Source: Sindora glabra
Taxonomy: Eukaryota; Streptophyta; Magnoliopsida; Fabales; Fabaceae
NCBI GenBank assembly: GCA_020226215.1
Contig: CM035227.1
Span: forward strand, 25,361,866-25,425,865
DNA length: 64,000 bases
Direction: 5' to 3'
Shown: piece after piece, positions 62,601-64,000 of the stretch
How the letters are laid out: every line of letters starts with the position of its first letter
Numbering within the stretch: position 1 is the stretch's first letter
Made by a program: the position numbers and the translations under genes
The notes under the pieces: generated by a model
Database searches by the model: none
The model's input: only the letters and a program-made list of their open reading frames with translations
What the model was told of the DNA's origin: nothing

Positions 62601-64000
62601 CACTACAAGAAATAATGCCAACATTGACGACACTTTTTATGATGATAAAAATTCGGTCGTCGGTGATGCATTGCTAGGCTTTTACCGTCGTTGGTGATAT
62701 ATAAAAAATCCATAGGTATGGATTTTTCTAGGTGAAAAAAATTTTGGCGAGAAAAAATAACTTACAACAATGACAATTGACTTTTAGCGACGACATTTGT
62801 TGTCACTAAAAACTTTGCTAAAATGTAGAGTGTGAAAATTTAATCTTTAGCGACAATAATTGTTGTCGCTTAAAGTTAACTTTTAGCGATGACAAATGTC
62901 ATCCCTAAAGGTTAAATTTTTTCACTTTACATTTCAGAGTTATCTTTAGTGACGACATTTATCTTTGTTAAAAGTGACTTTTAGCGATGACACTTTTAAC
63001 GACAATAAATGTTACCGCTAAAGATTGAAATCTTAAGTGACGATAATTGTCAGCACTGAAAGTTGACTTTTAGCAATGACAAATGTCGTCATTAAAGGCT
63101 GAAAATATTTAGCGATGATAATTATTGTTGCTAAAAGAAGACTTTTGTCACTGCTAAAAGTTGAATTTTTTCGCTTTACATTTCAGGTTAGTCTTTAGCA
63201 ACGACAAATGTTGCTGCTAAAGGTTGAAGTCTTTAGTAACAAAATTATTGTCTCTGAAAGAAGAGTTTTAGCGACGACATAAAAGTTAAATTTTTTTGCT
63301 CTACATTTTAGGTTAATCTTTAGCAACAATACTAAAAGTCAACTTTTAGTGATGACACTTTTAGTGACGATAAATATCGTTACTAAAGGCTAAATTTTTT
63401 CATTTTATTGTTGGTGAATGTTTTTAATTTTTATCGATGATTTTTCAATGATGATCGAGAATATTGTTATCGTTGAAGGATTCTTCTATAAATACCTCCA
63501 TTCGCCATTTAACTCTCATTTTGCAAGCAGAAGAGGGATGGCAGCAGAGAGAGAAATAATAAATAAGTGTTAGTTTTATTATTATTTTTATAATGTATTA
63601 TTTTTTTATTTATATAATTTTTATAATATATTTTTTATTTATATATTTTTGTAATGTAATCATGAATTCATCTCCAACTTGCTTAAAATATCTTCGACTC
63701 TCTTTTTCTATAGAGTACAAAATTGTTTGAGCAGCAAAGATTATGAAAAATTGTTAAAGCTAATTGGAGAGGTCAGCATGTCTCATTTATCTGCATTTGC
63801 ACCTGCACTTTAATTAATTTTCTTTTTCAAATTGACCTAACATTCTAACAAAGAAAATAAGGGAAATCAAGAAGGAGATGCAGATGCATTTGCAGATGAA
63901 TACCATGTTAGGCCGTTGGCATTCATCTAAAATTATAATATGATATAAAAATATATTAATAAAAATAATATATAAATTAAAATAATTTATAACTTATTAA
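62601..64000 (+). mobile_element. Left end of a CACTA (En/Spm-type) DNA element, running off the window
   Basis: CACTACAAGAAATAATG at 62601 is the canonical CACTA terminus. It is followed by about 650 bp of degenerate subterminal repeats, the usual transposase-binding region. A TATAAATA box lies at 63487, then a leader with an ATG at 63538 that opens only a very short frame. No matching right end (TTTCTTGTAGTG) was seen, so the element continues past 64000 or is truncated. No transposase domain falls in the visible part. Confidence 0.85.
62760..63420. repeat. Subterminal repeat array of the CACTA element
   Basis: Many copies in both orientations of a motif close to TTTAGCGACGACA occur (for example at 62776, 62850, 62882, 62980 and 63268), often paired as palindromes such as GACAAATGTCGTC. 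Spacers contain TTTTTTCGCTTTACATTTCAG-like text in at least three places. CG steps are notably frequent for such AT-rich DNA. Confidence 0.8.

Noticed and set aside
1..64000. CRISPR array, bacterial operon, organellar insertion or tRNA/rRNA gene
   Set aside because: Repeats are irregular and transposon-like, genes are spliced, and no tRNA cloverleaf or rRNA core sequence was recognised by eye.

Overview
The window looks like nuclear DNA of a eudicot plant. It is strongly AT-rich and gene-poor, the genes have many short exons with canonical GT/AG borders, and the space between them is filled with decayed Ty1/copia and Ty3/gypsy-type retroelements, hAT-, Mutator- and CACTA-type DNA elements, and AT-rich MITEs. 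The species cannot be named from the sequence. No tRNA, rRNA or CRISPR array was recognised.

Three protein-coding genes are supported. (1) On the minus strand, positions 13498 down to 8702, a 12-exon gene encodes a 558-residue sterol-4alpha-carboxylate 3-dehydrogenase (decarboxylating) with a C-terminal reticulon-like membrane domain, the plant 3BETAHSD/D type. (2) On the plus strand, 19333-24763, a 10-exon gene encodes an SNM1/PSO2-like DNA cross-link repair nuclease with a UBZ-type zinc finger, a SAM domain and a metallo-beta-lactamase/DRMBL core. It carries one extra base in exon 9 that, as written, truncates the protein just before its conserved C-terminal block. (3) On the minus strand, 57850 down to 57191, a single-exon gene encodes a 219-residue DREB-type AP2/ERF transcription factor with two G-box (CACGTG) sites upstream. 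The three genes are far apart and show no sign of working together.

Layout: 0.1-1.2 kb, diverged tandem repeats; 3-5 kb, a duplicated repeat complex that may be LTR-derived; 5.8-7.3 kb, a tandem repeat split by a hAT-type element; 8.7-13.7 kb, gene 1; 13.7-19.1 kb, AT-rich intergenic; 19.1-24.8 kb, gene 2; 25.5-27.4 kb, a fold-back element and MITE-like copies; 29.3-30.9 kb, a solo LTR; 34.4-42.3 kb, a degenerate copia element into which a second solo LTR of the same family and a hAT-type element (itself holding another) have inserted; 44.3-46.6 kb, a second copia relic; 46.6-51.5 kb, an unclassified LTR-like sequence interrupted by a Mutator-type element; 51.5-53.2 kb, a long TA microsatellite, a gypsy-like LTR fragment and a perfect 68-bp duplication; 54.4-58.9 kb, gene 3 between two inverted copies of one MITE-like element; from 62.6 kb to the end of the window, the left end of a CACTA element.

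The best structural evidence is a set of target-site duplications read directly: 8 bp (hAT, 36.6/38.2 kb), 9 bp (Mutator-type, 48.0/50.3 kb), 5 bp (solo LTRs) and 8 bp (hAT, 6.1/7.1 kb). They let several insertions be put in order. All exon models were made by eye from open frames, splice signals and recalled family conservation; no search was run.
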